The notes beneath the pieces are model-generated. The model did no database searches, had not been told where the DNA came from, and worked only from the letters and a program-made list of their open reading frames with translations. Both the position numbers and the translations under genes were made by a program. Shown here piece by piece: positions 1 through 6,556 of a DNA stretch of 16,338 nt. Origin of the DNA: an uncultured Pelagibacteraceae bacterium (GTDB taxonomy: Bacteria > Pseudomonadota > Alphaproteobacteria > Pelagibacterales > Pelagibacteraceae). The stretch is taken from NCBI GenBank assembly GCA_902588335.1, contig CACIOV010000018.1:1-16338 (forward strand). The letters run 5' to 3'. How positions within the stretch are numbered: position 1 is the first letter of the stretch; each line of letters begins with the position of its first letter.

Positions 1-450
1 TACTGCTGCATAAACTTCTGGAATTTTTAAGTCACACAAAACTTTTCTTGAATCGTCTAGTGTTAAAATAATTGTATTTTCCGAACCTAAACTACTTCCA
101 CTTATACCTCTTTTTCCAATAACGCCTGAAAAGGGAGCGATAATAGTTTTTGTTGTTAATTTAACCAAAACATCACCCTTATTCACTTTGCTGCCAAAAT
201 TAATTGGTTTTAACAATTCATTTTTTTTTATTTTAAATGATGAAGTTTTGCTACTGAGAGATGTGCAATAACTTTCTAAAGACTGACTAAAATTTTGATT
301 TGAAACTACCTCTACAACTACTCCTGGAGGAGGACGTTTAGAAAATTTTTTTTTAAAATAAAGTCCCACGCCATAACGACCAATTATAATTAGGCCAATG
401 ATTAGAAAAAATATTACTATATAAATTGTTATTTTTTTTGATCTTTTCAT
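1..450 (-). CDS. RND efflux periplasmic adaptor (HlyD/AcrA-type membrane fusion protein), 3' end cut by window edge
   Basis: The frame is open from an ATG at 448-450 to the left edge (150 residues), so the C-terminus is missing. Residues 7-24 form one hydrophobic segment after a Lys/Arg-rich start, which fits an uncleaved inner-membrane anchor with a periplasmic body. Residues 75-98 resemble the first half of a lipoyl domain, ending NKGDVLVKL. Residues 103-145 match the second half and the start of the beta-barrel of RND adaptors: IIAPFSGVIGKRGIS, then LTLDDS and a KIPE motif. In most family members a coiled-coil hairpin of some 60-100 residues separates the two halves; here only four residues or so do. 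The start follows the sseA stop codon without a gap, so the gene is probably the third of an msrA-sseA-adaptor operon, and an RND pump gene may follow outside the window. The family call is good; the substrate is unknown. Confidence 0.8.
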   Translation of the reverse strand, partial: MKRSKKITIYIVIFFLIIGLIIIGRYGVGLYFKKKFSKRPPPGVVVEVVSNQNFSQSLESYCTSLSSKTSSFKIKKNELLKPINFGSKVNKGDVLVKLTTKTIIAPFSGVIGKRGISGSSLGSENTIILTLDDSRKVLCDLKIPEVYAAV

Positions 451-1266
451 CTATTTTTTTTCAAATTCAGTCCAACTTCCAATATATATTTTTGGGGTAT
501 ATTCATCATTTATTATAGAATATGCAAGAGCTAGACTTGCCGCTGATACTGAACTTCCGCAGCTCATTACTATTTTATCACTATTAATTCCGTTTGAATT
601 AAATATATCTCTTAATTTTTTTGTATCTAAAAAGGTATTGTCTTTTATATTCACAATTTCACTTAGTGGCATTGATTTTGACTCTTTAATTGAGCCACTT
701 TTAACTCCAGGTCTGGGCTCAGGTTCTAGGCCTAGAAATCGGTTTTTGCTTCTAGCGTCTAGCACAGTGAATTTTTTTGTTTTTATATTTTCAGTAATTT
801 GAGATTTTGTTTTAATCATATTTTTATTTTCTTTAGCTTTATACTTGGATGGAATAATTTTAGTTTTTAAATTTGTAATTTTTCGGCCTTCTAATTTCCA
901 TTTTTTCATTCCCCCATTTAATACCGAAACTAACTTTGGATCATGTCCGAAATAAATAAATTGAAACCAGGCACGACAGCTAGAAATTAAATCACTATAA
1001 CAATAAATAATAATTCTATCCGTATTTAAAATTCCCATTTTAGAGACAGATTTTTCATGATCATTTAATATAGGCAAAAAATGTCCATGTGGTAAATATT
1101 TTTTCTGATTGGAATTTTTATCTAAATCGAAAAAAATTGCATTTTCTATATGCTCTTTATTGTATTCTTCAATAGCGTTTCGATTCTTAACTAAATGCCA
1201 AGATGCATCAATAATTTTAACCTTATTTAAATTTTGATTGAGCCAATTTGTTGAAACCAAAGTCAT
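451..1266 (-). CDS. sseA: 3-mercaptopyruvate/thiosulfate sulfurtransferase (two-domain rhodanese)
   Basis: This 271-residue protein has the length of tandem-rhodanese sulfurtransferases. An N-terminal, inactive-type domain covers about residues 5-130. The catalytic domain has DAR at 170-172, a conserved stretch GLEPEPRPGVKSGSI around 179-193, and the active-site loop CGSSVSA with Cys236. A CG-S-(G/S)-V loop is typical of 3-mercaptopyruvate sulfurtransferases, whereas thiosulfate rhodaneses usually have a CRKGV-type loop, so mercaptopyruvate is the more likely sulfur donor. The enzyme would transfer sulfane sulfur to thiols or cyanide in the cytoplasm. Its ATG overlaps the msrA stop as ATGA, which implies translational coupling, and its TAG is directly followed by the adaptor start. 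Pairing with msrA suggests sulfur metabolism or redox maintenance; that part is inference. Confidence 0.88.
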   Translation of the reverse strand: MTLVSTNWLNQNLNKVKIIDASWHLVKNRNAIEEYNKEHIENAIFFDLDKNSNQKKYLPHGHFLPILNDHEKSVSKMGILNTDRIIIYCYSDLISSCRAWFQFIYFGHDPKLVSVLNGGMKKWKLEGRKITNLKTKIIPSKYKAKENKNMIKTKSQITENIKTKKFTVLDARSKNRFLGLEPEPRPGVKSGSIKESKSMPLSEIVNIKDNTFLDTKKLRDIFNSNGINSDKIVMSCGSSVSAASLALAYSIINDEYTPKIYIGSWTEFEKK

Positions 1267-1712
1267 TTTTTACTTCGTTTTTCAAAGTATTTCTGATGAT
1301 ACTCTTCTGCTTTACAATAATTTTTTTCTTTTCTAATAACTGTTACCACCTTACCATTGAGCTTTTTATTGGTCTCATCTAATATTTTTTGAGCGGATAC
1401 TCTTTCTTCTTCAGTAGTGTAAAAAATTTCTGATCGATACTGGTAACCAACATTTGGACCCTGACGATTAAGAGTTGTTGGATCATGGATTTTAAAGAAT
1501 AATCTAGTTACATCTTCATAAGAAATTATTTTAGGATCGAACGTAACTTTTACAACTTCTATATGCTCAGTATCTCCACCACAAACTTGTTCATAAGTTA
1601 CTTCCGGATTTTTTCCACCGCAATACCCGCATTCTGTAGAAATAATCCCAGGAATGCCTTGATATTCTGTTTCATCCCAAAAGCAACCAATGCCTCCTAT
1701 AAATTTTTGCAT
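1263..1712 (-). CDS. msrA: Peptide methionine (S)-S-oxide reductase MsrA
   Basis: MsrA reduces the S-epimer of methionine sulfoxide in proteins and free methionine, repairing oxidative damage in the cytoplasm. The protein is 149 residues, close to the minimal catalytic domain and without the N-terminal extension of E. coli MsrA. The catalytic motif GCFW has Cys10. Other family blocks are GYCGG (29-33), HIEVVKVTFDP (50-60), FFKIHDPTTLNRQGPNVGYQYRS (72-94) and AEEYHQKYF (135-143). Cys133, just before the last block, is a plausible resolving cysteine. The first glycine run reads GGIGCFW rather than the usual GGGCFW, a conservative difference. The gene heads the leftward msrA-sseA-adaptor run and is divergent from the EamA transporter gene. 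No clear Shine-Dalgarno sequence precedes the start. Confidence 0.95.
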   Translation of the reverse strand: MQKFIGGIGCFWDETEYQGIPGIISTECGYCGGKNPEVTYEQVCGGDTEHIEVVKVTFDPKIISYEDVTRLFFKIHDPTTLNRQGPNVGYQYRSEIFYTTEEERVSAQKILDETNKKLNGKVVTVIRKEKNYCKAEEYHQKYFEKRSKK

Positions 1713-1755
1713 AATATTTTTTAATTTAATGATAAATATAAATCAAAATATCAAA

Positions 1756-2646
1756 ATGATCAAAAATCAAAATCATCTGGGTGGAATATGCATGATCTTA
1801 AGCGTTCTATTTTTTTCACTTATGGACGTTTTAATAAAAATAACCCACGAATATGATGTTGGCCAGGTTATGTTTTCAAGAGCTTTATTTGGCTTGATCC
1901 CAATATTTTTTTTAATACCTAAAAAAAAGCTTAAAAATTTTTACAAAACAAAACATGTGGGGTTACATTTTTATCGATCATTTGTTGGAGCCGTTGCAAT
2001 GTGGGCTATTTTTGTAGGTCTTCGAAATTTAGAGCTTGCAGAAGTAACTTCTATTGCGTTTTCAGGACCAATTTGGGTAGTTATATTTTCAATTCTTTTT
2101 TTAGGTGAAAAAATAAAAGCCAAACGTTGGACCGCAGTAGGTCTTGGTTTTATTGGAGTTCTCATTATTTCAAAACCAGGATTTGATAATTTAAATTTTT
2201 ATTATATTTATCCAATAATATTTACCCTTGGTTTTGCAGGTGTATCAATATTCATTCGCAAGCTAACTCTTGTAGGTGAGCCTGTTTATTTAATTGCTTT
2301 TTACTTTTCCGTTTGTTCAGCAATTTTTGGTATTTTTACTTTACCCTTTGGAGGATGGTTAATGCCGACAAGCTATGATTTGGGTTTATTAATTTTAATA
2401 GGTCTTTTTGGAAGTATTGCAAATTTACTTCTTACAAAATCTTATCAATTGGCTGAAGTTTCACTTACCACACCTTTGAAATATTTATCTTTAGTATTTG
2501 CTATAATTTTTGGATTCTATCTTTTTAATGAAATTCCTACTATTTATACTATATCTGGAGCAGGCTTGATCGTTATTTCTTCTGCTATAATATTTATCAG
2601 AGAACACCAATTAAAAAAGCCTATTACTTTACCTAGGCAACAATGA
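1756..2646 (+). CDS. EamA/DMT-superfamily 10-TM transporter
   Basis: This is a member of the drug/metabolite transporter superfamily: a polytopic inner-membrane protein with two EamA repeats of about five helices each. The first repeat includes VLFFSLMDVLIKI and, at its end, AEVTSIAFSGPIWVVIFSIL followed by LGEKI and GVLIISKPG. The second ends with AEVSLTTPLKYLSLVFAII, FNEIPT and SSAIIFI, which mirrors the first, as expected for an internal duplication. The substrate cannot be read from sequence; amino acids, nucleobases and other metabolites are known for the family. The start is uncertain. An ATG at 1690 lies inside msrA and is unlikely, an ATG at 1729 would add nine residues, and 1756 is preferred because the KNQNHLGG head sits just before the first helix. 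No Shine-Dalgarno sequence is visible. The stop overlaps the next gene as ATGA. Confidence 0.85.
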   Translation: MIKNQNHLGGICMILSVLFFSLMDVLIKITHEYDVGQVMFSRALFGLIPIFFLIPKKKLKNFYKTKHVGLHFYRSFVGAVAMWAIFVGLRNLELAEVTSIAFSGPIWVVIFSILFLGEKIKAKRWTAVGLGFIGVLIISKPGFDNLNFYYIYPIIFTLGFAGVSIFIRKLTLVGEPVYLIAFYFSVCSAIFGIFTLPFGGWLMPTSYDLGLLILIGLFGSIANLLLTKSYQLAEVSLTTPLKYLSLVFAIIFGFYLFNEIPTIYTISGAGLIVISSAIIFIREHQLKKPITLPRQQ

Positions 2647-3269
2647 TGCGTTCTCCAATTTATTGGCAAAAAGGAAAAAGAATATTATCTAAAAGAGATC
2701 CAGTTTTAAGCAGGGTAATAAAAAAATACAAAAAAGGTTTTTTAACTAGCAGAAATAAACCTTTCTTTTCATTATGTCGTACTATTGTAGGACAACAAAT
2801 TTCAACAAAAGCAGCAGATTCAATTTGGTTTAAGTTTGAAAAAAAATGTAAAAAACGTGTAAGACCCGATACAGTACTAAAATTGTCTTCACGTAATTTA
2901 AAAAGCGCAGGATTGTCTCGTCAAAAAGTTAGTTATTTAAAGAACATAGCAAAAAGTTTTAGAAATAAATCTTTTAATGTTAAAGAAATTAAAAAAATGG
3001 ACGATAAGGAAGCTGTTAATTATGTCACTCAATTGAAAGGTTTAGGTGTTTGGAGTGCTGAAATGTTCCTTATGTTTAATTTAAATAGACCAGATATATT
3101 TCCAATTCAAGATATCGGTTTGCTTCGGGCAATTTCGAAAAACTATAAAACATCCTATCCACCAAGTAAAAGATTTTTAGATAAAATTTCTAAGCTTCAT
3201 TCAGGGTATCGAACTATATTTACTTGGTATATGTGGAGATCAATTGATCCCACTGATGTTGAATATTAA
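2643..3269 (+). CDS. alkA: DNA-3-methyladenine glycosylase II family (AlkA-like, HhH-GPD)
   Basis: This base-excision-repair glycosylase would release alkylated purines such as 3-methyladenine from DNA. The 208-residue protein consists of the HhH-GPD fold without the N-terminal domain of E. coli AlkA (282 residues). It shows the family opening FFSLCRTIVGQQIST (41-55), the block GLSRQKVSYLKNIA (90-103), the helix-hairpin-helix LKGLGVWSAEMFLMF (131-145) and the catalytic region FPIQDIGLLRA (153-163), with Asp157 as the expected catalytic aspartate. The ATG at 2643 overlaps the stop of the preceding transporter gene (ATGA), so the two are probably co-translated; an ATG at 2646 is an alternative start. 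The gene is convergent with puuE, and the two stop codons overlap in one TTAA. The family call is firm; the exact lesion range is not visible. Confidence 0.88.
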   Translation: MMRSPIYWQKGKRILSKRDPVLSRVIKKYKKGFLTSRNKPFFSLCRTIVGQQISTKAADSIWFKFEKKCKKRVRPDTVLKLSSRNLKSAGLSRQKVSYLKNIAKSFRNKSFNVKEIKKMDDKEAVNYVTQLKGLGVWSAEMFLMFNLNRPDIFPIQDIGLLRAISKNYKTSYPPSKRFLDKISKLHSGYRTIFTWYMWRSIDPTDVEY

Positions 3270-4168
3270 ATCGAGTAATTTTTTATCCAATGATTAGCAA
3301 TATCTATTCTTTTACAAATCCACACATCATCATGTTTTAAAACATAGTCTAGAAATTTTTTCAAAGATTGAATTCTTCCTGGTCTACCTATTAATCTACA
3401 GTGAAGTCCCACAGACATCATTTTTGGAGTACGATTTCCCTCTTCGTAAAGTGCATCAAAACTATCTTTAAGATAAGTGTAAAACTGATCGCCAGAATTG
3501 AAACCTTGGTTTGTGGCAAATCTCATATCATTATTATCTAAAGTATATGGGATTATTAATTGTTTTTTATTTCCTCTTGTTTCCCAATAAGGAAGATCGT
3601 CACTATATGAGTCGCTATCATAAAGAAAACCACCATCTTCCATTACTAGATTGCGGGTATTAGGACTACATCTTCCCGTATACCAACCCAAAGGTCTTTT
3701 ACCAAATATTTTTTTGATTGTTTTTATTGCTAATTGCATATGTTTTTTTTCAGTAGCTTTTGGAATATTTTGGTAATCAATCCATCTCCAGCCATGACAC
3801 GCAATTTCATAATCAGATTTTTTAATTTCATCGCAAACATCTTTATTTCTTTCTAATGCCATCGCTACTCCAAAAATGGTGATGGGTATTTTTTTTTCCT
3901 TAAATAATTCATTGAGTCGCCAAAAACCTCTTTTTGAACCATATTCATAAAAAGATTCCATATTTATATGTCTTCCTTTAATAGGTTTTGCGCCAATAAT
4001 TTCTGATAAAAATGTTTCGGATGTTTTGTCCCCATGCAAAACATTGCTTTCAGCGCCTTCCTCATAATTTAAAACTATTTGAAGAGCTAGCTTAGCTTGG
4101 TTTGGCCATGTAACTTTTGGTAAATTTTTACCGTAACCCGTCATATTTCTTGGATATTTATTTTTCAT
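3266..4168 (-). CDS. puuE: Allantoinase, polysaccharide-deacetylase (PuuE) type
   Basis: PuuE hydrolyses allantoin to allantoate. It belongs to the polysaccharide-deacetylase fold and is unrelated to the metal-dependent AllB amidohydrolases; the Pseudomonas enzyme was reported to work without added metal. The 300 residues align end to end with my recollection of Pseudomonas PuuE: YPRN-MTGYG at the start, VLNYEEGAESNVLHGDK (32-48), MESFYEYGS (70-78), CHGWRWIDYQ (124-133), RPLGWYTGR (158-166), FLYDSDSYSDDLPYWE (181-196), IPYTLDNNDMRF (206-217) and GLHCRLIGRPGR (254-265). This match supports the ATG at 4168, although it lies 11 nt inside allA. The gene is last in the uraD-alc-allA-puuE operon. 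The alternative of a chitin or peptidoglycan deacetylase is unlikely given these motifs and neighbours. Confidence 0.95.
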   Translation of the reverse strand: MKNKYPRNMTGYGKNLPKVTWPNQAKLALQIVLNYEEGAESNVLHGDKTSETFLSEIIGAKPIKGRHINMESFYEYGSKRGFWRLNELFKEKKIPITIFGVAMALERNKDVCDEIKKSDYEIACHGWRWIDYQNIPKATEKKHMQLAIKTIKKIFGKRPLGWYTGRCSPNTRNLVMEDGGFLYDSDSYSDDLPYWETRGNKKQLIIPYTLDNNDMRFATNQGFNSGDQFYTYLKDSFDALYEEGNRTPKMMSVGLHCRLIGRPGRIQSLKKFLDYVLKHDDVWICKRIDIANHWIKNYSI

Positions 4169-4658
4169 ACTCTAATACAATATCTTCCTTTTCAAATTTA
4201 TGAATAACTAAGTTTTTACCACTTCCTTTTCTATCAATCACAAGAAAGTTTGTTTCTTCCGTAGAAATCAAAGGAAAATGCCAAATACCAGGTTTGTAAT
4301 TAACTCCCATTTTTGGAGGAATAATAAATGATTGAATTTTTTTTATTTCCGGAACATCTCCTGGAGGAGCCACAAAAGTTAAAAAAATTGTTTCTTTCAT
4401 GGGCACAAAAGCTTGACTGCCCAAAGGGTGTTTTTCCATCATATCAATTTTCATTGGAAATGATCTCTTCAAAGCTGAAAAAATACTAATAATAGTCTCG
4501 CCTTTATCTTTCGAGGTATTAATTTTTGCCAAGTCATTAAAACGTTTGGCATATCCTGCGTTTATATCTATTGGTTTAATAGAATCGGATGAAATCAAAT
4601 CTCCATATATAGCAAAATTTTCTCTAGTTATTTCTTTTGGTTTAATAATTGTTTTCAT
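4158..4658 (-). CDS. allA: Ureidoglycolate lyase (AllA)
   Basis: AllA splits (S)-ureidoglycolate into glyoxylate and urea, the last step of this pathway branch. The 166-residue protein has the family's typical length and its signature blocks: HPLGSQAFVP (77-86), GVNYKPGIWHFPL (118-130) and FLVIDRKGSGKN (138-149). These belong to a cupin-like beta-barrel fold. The ATG overlaps the allantoicase stop by one base (TAATG), and the 3' end runs 11 nt into puuE, so translation of all three is likely coupled. The enzyme directly follows allantoicase in the pathway and in gene order. AllA takes the urea-releasing route; an ammonia-releasing ureidoglycolate amidohydrolase is not seen here. Confidence 0.94.
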   Translation of the reverse strand: MKTIIKPKEITRENFAIYGDLISSDSIKPIDINAGYAKRFNDLAKINTSKDKGETIISIFSALKRSFPMKIDMMEKHPLGSQAFVPMKETIFLTFVAPPGDVPEIKKIQSFIIPPKMGVNYKPGIWHFPLISTEETNFLVIDRKGSGKNLVIHKFEKEDIVLEYEK

Positions 4659-5644
4659 TATTCAATCTTTCCAAAGGCCCTAACCCTTGAAATTCCACCA
4701 TCAGGAAAAATATTAATTCTGATATAATTTATTTTTTTATTTTTCATGAGCTTATTTTGAAAATTGTGTTTTTTGTGAGCATGAAGTTTCACTTTATTTA
4801 ATAGCAATTTCCATTTCTTTGATTTTTGAACAATATTTTTATCAGAAATTTTTTTATCAAAATATGCTGCTTGCAAGGAGCATTTGTCCGGATAATTTCC
4901 TTTGAAATGATGAGTGTCAATTTGAATTTTATTAACTTTTCCTGGGGCAGCACACTTAAGAATAAGCCAATCAAAATTTTTTCCTCTACTTCTTCTTGTT
5001 TCCCAACCATCGCCCATATTTTTTCCTTTTCCTGGCGCGAGAATATTTTCCGCCCTTCCAAAATGTTCATTGTTACAAGCAATAGGTGTCGCTCCATTTA
5101 ATACAGAAGTAAGATTAATTATTTTGTTTGTAAATTTTTTTTTAATTTGCATAGATCCATAAATTCTTATTCTAGCAACACCTCCATCAGGATAAATATT
5201 TAATTTAACATGGGTAAAAATAGATTTATTTTTTATATTAAAAAAATGATGGCTGTTTGGTTTAGTTGATTTTTTTTTTAAAATTTTAATCCAATTAGAA
5301 TTTTTATTAGGTATTTTTTTTTTACTAAGACAAGCATCAAGAGAAACTTGACGAGGCTGATTTCCAGAAAAATAGGATGTGTCAATATCAACTTTATGTA
5401 TTTTTCCTGGCTTGCCTAATTTTAAAATTAAATAGTCATGTCCTTTACCTCTTTTTCTTCTCGTTTCCCATCCATCCATCCATTTTCCATGTCTATCAAA
5501 AACTCCCTCCTTAAATATAGGAGGCCAAGGGTTAATAATTCTTTTTGCTGGAGCAAAAAATTCATCTGTCTTATATACAATCTTTGTACCTAATCTCGAT
5601 TGAGCAAGATCAATCATTCCATTCTTAAAAAAAATTTTTTTCAT
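4658..5644 (-). CDS. alc: Allantoicase (allantoate amidinohydrolase)
   Basis: Allantoicase converts allantoate to (S)-ureidoglycolate and urea. The 328 residues contain the two tandem allantoicase repeats of the family. WMDGWETRRKRG (55-66) pairs with MGDGWETRRSRG (210-221), IDTSYFSGNQP (87-97) pairs with IDTHHFKGNYP (242-252), and NIYPDGGVARIRIYG (149-163) pairs with NIFPDGGISRVRAFG (311-325). An N-terminal DLAQSRLGT (12-20) is also typical. The lysine content is very high, in line with the AT-rich genome. The ATG overlaps the uraD stop as ATGA and the TAA overlaps the allA start by one base. Using allantoicase means both ureido groups leave as urea, not as ammonia and CO2. Confidence 0.96.
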   Translation of the reverse strand: MKKIFFKNGMIDLAQSRLGTKIVYKTDEFFAPAKRIINPWPPIFKEGVFDRHGKWMDGWETRRKRGKGHDYLILKLGKPGKIHKVDIDTSYFSGNQPRQVSLDACLSKKKIPNKNSNWIKILKKKSTKPNSHHFFNIKNKSIFTHVKLNIYPDGGVARIRIYGSMQIKKKFTNKIINLTSVLNGATPIACNNEHFGRAENILAPGKGKNMGDGWETRRSRGKNFDWLILKCAAPGKVNKIQIDTHHFKGNYPDKCSLQAAYFDKKISDKNIVQKSKKWKLLLNKVKLHAHKKHNFQNKLMKNKKINYIRINIFPDGGISRVRAFGKIE

Positions 5645-6147
5645 TTTTTATTTATTTCATTTAAACGCAGGCTAGCAATTATTTTTACTTGTTTTTTAGC
5701 TTCAACAAATTCAACATTTATATCATTTAAAGATCTTTGTCTAAAATTACTTAATATTTCTTTTTTTTCTTTACCCTTAACAGCATAAATAAAAGGGAAA
5801 CCAAACTTTTTTTTGTATTTATCATTTAAATTTTTAAACTCATTAAATTCCTCTTCGGTGCATTGATCTAATCCTGCATTACTCTGTTCTTTTTTAGAGT
5901 CGATAGTAAGTAATCCAATTTTTGTTTTATCAGCTAGATCGGGATGATCTCTAATAATTTTTAATTGATTTTCTTTGGTAGTATTAGAAAAGATGTTTAT
6001 TATTTTTTGAGACAAATCCTCAAAATTACTGAACGGTTTTTTACTGTAAGCATCCTCTGCAATCCAACTGGCATTTTCAAAAATATTAGCGAAAATTCTG
6101 ACAAATTCACTTTGGGGTAATTCGTTTATTTTTTTGATCACACTCAT
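5641..6147 (-). CDS. uraD: OHCU decarboxylase (2-oxo-4-hydroxy-4-carboxy-5-ureidoimidazoline decarboxylase)
   Basis: UraD decarboxylates OHCU stereoselectively to S-allantoin. Counting from the chosen start, the protein has 168 residues. The signature HPDLA is at 68-72 with catalytic His68. EQSNAGLD follows at 87-94 and FGFPFIYAVKG at 115-125, all hallmarks of the family. The ATG at 6147 is preferred; a GTG at 6156 in the same frame would add three residues (after which ATG follows) and falls further into the promoter region. No Shine-Dalgarno sequence is visible. The gene is first in the leftward purine operon and overlaps alc as ATGA. Its substrate is made by UraH, whose gene begins 58 bp away on the opposite strand. 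Confidence 0.94.
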   Translation of the reverse strand: MSVIKKINELPQSEFVRIFANIFENASWIAEDAYSKKPFSNFEDLSQKIINIFSNTTKENQLKIIRDHPDLADKTKIGLLTIDSKKEQSNAGLDQCTEEEFNEFKNLNDKYKKKFGFPFIYAVKGKEKKEILSNFRQRSLNDINVEFVEAKKQVKIIASLRLNEINKK

Positions 6148-6148
6148 A

Positions 6149-6177
6149 TTGAGCACACTAGTTTAATTAATTATAAT
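6149..6177 (+). promoter_or_regulatory. Predicted sigma-70 promoter of the uraH-xdhAB-guaD-puuD operon
   Basis: A -35-like TTGAGC lies at 6149-6154 and a perfect TATAAT at 6172-6177, separated by the ideal 17 bp. Transcription would start near 6184, giving a leader of about 22 nt before uraH and no Shine-Dalgarno sequence. The -10 overlaps the -10 of the opposing uraD promoter. In such AT-rich DNA the TATAAT alone means little; the -35 and its spacing make the call. Confidence 0.5.
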
Positions 6178-6200
6178 TTATTGTTATATATTATATACAA
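6170..6200 (-). promoter_or_regulatory. Predicted sigma-70 promoter of the uraD-alc-allA-puuE operon
   Basis: On the minus strand TATAAT is at 6175-6170. A TTGTAT box lies at 6200-6195, 19 bp upstream, which is longer than ideal. Transcription would start near 6163, leaving a leader of about 15 nt before the uraD ATG. Its -35 falls inside the TTGT...ACAA dyad, so a protein bound there would block it. Confidence 0.4.
6181..6200. promoter_or_regulatory. TTGT-N12-ACAA dyad, candidate operator between the divergent purine operons
   Basis: Inverted TTGT and ACAA ends flank 12 AT-only bases. The site covers the -35 of the leftward promoter and the predicted transcription start of the rightward one, a suitable position for a repressor of both. 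A similar but more symmetrical TTGT...ACAA dyad lies upstream of the purine permease (13883-13901). The core here is pure A/T and not clearly symmetrical, so chance is a real possibility. No regulator gene is in the window. Confidence 0.3.
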
Positions 6201-6205
6201 ATCTT

Positions 6206-6556
6206 ATGAGCAAATTAACTTCTCACGTTCTGGATGTTTATTCTGGTAAACCAGGAGGCGGTATAAAAGTAGATGTTTATTATATTTCTGAAAATAAACG
6301 AAATAAGCTTAATACTGTCCTATTAAATAAAGATGGTCGAGCAGATAAACCTCTAGCCGAAGGTGCAAATTTTAAAGAAGGTAAATATGAACTTGTATTC
6401 TTTGTGGGAGATTATTTTAAAAAAATAACTAATTTGCCCAAAACTCCATTTTTAGATGAAGTTATAATTAGATTTGGCATATCCAATCCTAACGAACATT
6501 ATCATGTACCATTGCTTGTCACTCCTTGGAGTTATTCGACCTATCGAGGGAGTTAA
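6206..6556 (+). CDS. uraH: 5-hydroxyisourate hydrolase (transthyretin-like)
   Basis: UraH hydrolyses 5-hydroxyisourate, the product of urate oxidation, to OHCU. The 116-residue protein matches the family in length and shows all its signatures: LTSHVLD with His7, NKDGRADKPL with Arg45, HYHVPLLV with His98 and His100, and the diagnostic C-terminal tetrapeptide YRGS that separates these enzymes from animal transthyretin. There is no extra N-terminal signal, so it is probably cytoplasmic. It leads the rightward operon; its TAA overlaps the xdhA ATG by one base. No Shine-Dalgarno sequence is seen. Confidence 0.96.
   Translation: MSKLTSHVLDVYSGKPGGGIKVDVYYISENKRNKLNTVLLNKDGRADKPLAEGANFKEGKYELVFFVGDYFKKITNLPKTPFLDEVIIRFGISNPNEHYHVPLLVTPWSYSTYRGS

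Noticed and set aside
1690..1758. Upstream ATG at 1690 as the start of the EamA transporter
   Set aside because: It lies inside msrA on the opposite strand, and the extra residues do not resemble the family; 1756 or 1729 is more likely.
6145..6156. GTG at 6156 as the uraD start
   Set aside because: An ATG three codons later gives a normal family N-terminus and leaves room for the divergent promoters.
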